From the NCBI GenBank assembly GCA_937969395.1, contig CALBVI010000100.1, positions 1-7,921 on the forward strand: DNA of 7,921 bases, written 5' to 3'. The first letter of the stretch is position 1. Every line of letters begins with the position of its first letter. The position numbers and the translations under genes were made by a program. Positions 7,052 to 7,921 of the stretch are shown one piece after another. The DNA is from an uncultured Spongiibacteraceae bacterium. Lineage in GTDB: Bacteria > Pseudomonadota > Gammaproteobacteria > Pseudomonadales > Dasaniaceae. The notes under the pieces are model-generated. The model saw nothing but the letters and a program-made list of their open reading frames with translations, had not been told where the DNA came from and ran no database searches.

Positions 7052-7921
7052 TCAAGCTAGCGCACGCTCGTACAATGCCAGCAATCGAGACCAGGCTCGC
7101 TCGGCATGCTCTTCGTTATAAACCGCTGAATCTGGCGGACACCAACCATGTAACGTATCTTTATATACTTCTATTTCAGCTGGGATGCCAGCATCAGCAT
7201 AAGCCTTCGCTAAGGCGCCTTTTGTCTCTGGTGATTTTTCATCATCGTTAGCCGCGACAGCATGTAATACATGCGCTTTGGTTTTTGGAATCAATAAATG
7301 TGGACTATCAGGCTGATCCGTTACCAAACCACCACCATGGAATGATGCCGCAGCACCAACCCGCTCAGGTACAGCAGCAGCGGTACGCATAATTAATGGC
7401 CCGCCCATACAATAACCAGCGGTACCTACTTTACGATTAACATCAACACTAGCTTGCTGATCCAAAAAGGCGATAAACGCTTTAGCATCGGTAAAACTAG
7501 TCTCTTGATTAAGCGCTCTTGCCATTGGCAACACCAACTCTCTAATCTTAGGGTCTCTAAACGTCGCCCCCTCTGGAGCAACCGGCGATTTCGCTACGCG
7601 ATAAAACGGATTAACCACCAATACGCTATAACCTGATTCCGCAAGGCGCTTGGCCATGACTCTAAACGCAGGACGCAAACCTAAAATATCTGGCCAAATA
7701 AGAATGCCGGGGTGCTTGCCGCTAGAAGGGTGAACAAAGTAACTGTCGGCAACGCCGTCTGGGGTTGCCACATTAACATCAGACTCTGTCACATCCATGG
7801 CATTTGCCAATTTTGGCAACATCGCCATCAAACCCGCCGCGGCTGTAAACTTGCCAAAATCGCGTCGATTTAGCTTGCCACCACTACTCTCATACTTATC
7901 GACATCTTGTTCCGTTAGCTC
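7052..7921 (-). CDS. Tat-exported dienelactone hydrolase family protein, 5' end beyond the window
   Basis: This is an alpha/beta hydrolase of the dienelactone hydrolase family. The frame is open to the right edge without a stop or a start codon before the mature region, so 289 residues are visible and the N-terminus is missing. Counting from the first visible residue, a twin-arginine motif NRRDFGK (18-24) is followed by an Ala/Gly/Leu-rich stretch and an ANA cleavage site (39-41): a Tat signal peptide, so the enzyme probably acts in the periplasm. An internal TTG or ATG inside this stretch could be mistaken for the start. The catalytic triad is readable: nucleophile C171 in GYCMGG, D226 or D227 in AANDDEKSP, and H258 in TLHGWCPPD. 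The position of the conserved Glu near the first strand of classical dienelactone hydrolase is taken by Asp in IWPDILGLRP (D78). The substrate is not predictable; the family hydrolyses lactones and esters. It converges on ettA and shares its terminator. Confidence 0.9.
   Translation of the reverse strand, partial: ELTEQDVDKYESSGGKLNRRDFGKFTAAAGLMAMLPKLANAMDVTESDVNVATPDGVADSYFVHPSSGKHPGILIWPDILGLRPAFRVMAKRLAESGYSVLVVNPFYRVAKSPVAPEGATFRDPKIRELVLPMARALNQETSFTDAKAFIAFLDQQASVDVNRKVGTAGYCMGGPLIMRTAAAVPERVGAAASFHGGGLVTDQPDSPHLLIPKTKAHVLHAVAANDDEKSPETKGALAKAYADAGIPAEIEVYKDTLHGWCPPDSAVYNEEHAERAWSRLLALYERALA

Overview
The window looks like a chromosomal segment of a gammaproteobacterium. The EttA, GlyA and NrdR proteins resemble the E. 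coli proteins closely and almost without gaps, and base composition is moderate. No 16S or other taxonomic marker is present, so genus cannot be named. Marine or environmental is only a guess.

Layout, left to right. The start of nrdR (minus strand) runs off the left edge. A 60-nt hairpin with a T-run follows glyA. glyA (minus) encodes serine hydroxymethyltransferase and has its own likely ribosome site and a candidate promoter. Next come three minus-strand genes that appear to form one transcription unit, read right to left: an FkbM-type SAM methyltransferase, a 425-residue protein I do not recognise, and a BcsL/CelD-type GNAT acyltransferase. A 321-bp intergenic region separates this unit from the divergent ettA (plus), which encodes the ribosome-bound ABC-F translation factor. 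A compact bidirectional terminator separates ettA from a convergent, Tat-exported dienelactone-hydrolase-like protein (minus) whose start lies beyond the right edge.

How the genes fit together. glyA, nrdR and ettA are housekeeping genes for one-carbon metabolism, dNTP control and translation. The three-gene block between glyA and ettA is different: visibly more AT-rich, narrowly distributed protein families, and two group-transfer enzymes (methyl and acyl) typical of surface-polysaccharide or secondary-metabolite decoration. The simplest reading is an accessory modification cassette inserted between core genes. Its unknown middle gene is the most promising novelty. It is predicted mostly helical and carries a DDAID aspartate motif with a later NDTIE segment. 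Also unusual is a 38-nt near-perfect hairpin inside the early coding region of the methyltransferase gene. I see no CRISPR array, tRNA, rRNA, insertion sequence or phage gene.
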